Origin: Nymphaea colorata
Taxonomy: Eukaryota; Streptophyta; Magnoliopsida; Nymphaeales; Nymphaeaceae
Assembly: GCF_008831285.2 (NCBI RefSeq)
Contig: NC_045149.1
Location: forward strand, 3,649,500 to 3,713,499
Length of the DNA stretch: 64,000 nucleotides
Direction: 5' to 3'
Text below: more model-generated notes on this DNA
Database searches by the model: none
Told to the model about the DNA's origin: nothing
The model's input: the letters and a program-made list of their open reading frames with translations, nothing else
Numbering within the stretch: the first letter of the stretch is position 1
DNA letters: not shown here

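Noticed and set aside
60372-62950. This relic as a second copy of the intact minus-strand Copia
   Set aside because: Its LTR (about 433 bp) and gag differ from those of 16491-21816; only general Copia motifs are shared.
1-64000. CRISPR array, bacterial defence system, phage or plasmid functions
   Set aside because: Spliced exons, LTR elements with TSDs and plant protein families show nuclear plant DNA; no regular repeat-spacer array exists.

Overview
This window is nuclear DNA of a land plant, very probably a seed plant with a transposon-rich genome. The evidence is GT-AG introns in a plant-type gene, plant Copia and Gypsy LTR retrotransposons primed by initiator-tRNA-Met (TGGTATCAGAGC primer sites), hAT transposons, a TRIM element and 5-bp or 8-bp target-site duplications (TSDs). 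There is no bacterial operon, CRISPR array, rRNA or recognisable tRNA gene.

The one host gene is on the minus strand and almost fills the window. Eight small exons (63913-64000, 63780-63794, 58061-58206, 57773-57965, 56221-56295, 50783-50899, 28617-28661, 11941-12039) join in one open frame of about 259 codons. They match the C-terminal part of TRAPPC13 (DUF974), a subunit of the TRAPP vesicle-tethering complex. All junctions are GT-AG, one exon is only 15 nt, and two introns are about 22.1 kb and 16.6 kb. The N-terminal exons lie beyond 64000. The stop is either a read-through TGA at 11905 or in an unseen exon further left.

Nearly everything else is transposon sequence in the introns or 3' of the last visible exon. 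From left to right: (1) 1-2127, a gag-less minus-strand Copia copy with its 5' LTR. (2) 2770-4020, a decayed hAT transposase. (3) 4234-11607, a minus-strand Gypsy element (TSD CTTAC) whose 5' LTR is split by a 3.9-kb solo LTR (TSD GAAAA) that itself carries a hAT-type MITE (TSD GTTGGATG). (4) 13080-25938, a composite Copia whose 5' LTR holds a 460-bp TRIM; its body holds a young intact Copia (16491-21816, TSD GGTTA) and part of a second related copy, with a GC-rich hAT-like insert carrying a receptor-kinase fragment. (5) 27425-28231, a second hAT-type MITE. (6) 30810-34240, a full-length hAT transposon with a decayed transposase and a 66-bp-arm palindrome. (7) 34960-50146, a nested Copia cluster in which an older family is interrupted by a 5.4-kb Copia (35089-40536, TSD AAAAG) and by a young intact 5.2-kb Copia (41400-46646, TSD ATCTC). 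(8) 51960-52725, a Gypsy integrase/chromodomain relic, then a second long solo LTR (52817-55770, TSD AGATG). (9) 60372-62950, a rearranged Copia relic.

Two elements (16911-21200 and 42068-46369) keep uninterrupted Gag-Pol frames and nearly identical LTR pairs, so they look recent and possibly mobile. The others are dead. The window therefore shows intron growth by nested insertion around an apparently preserved housekeeping gene. All reading was by eye; boundaries marked by TSDs are the firmest.
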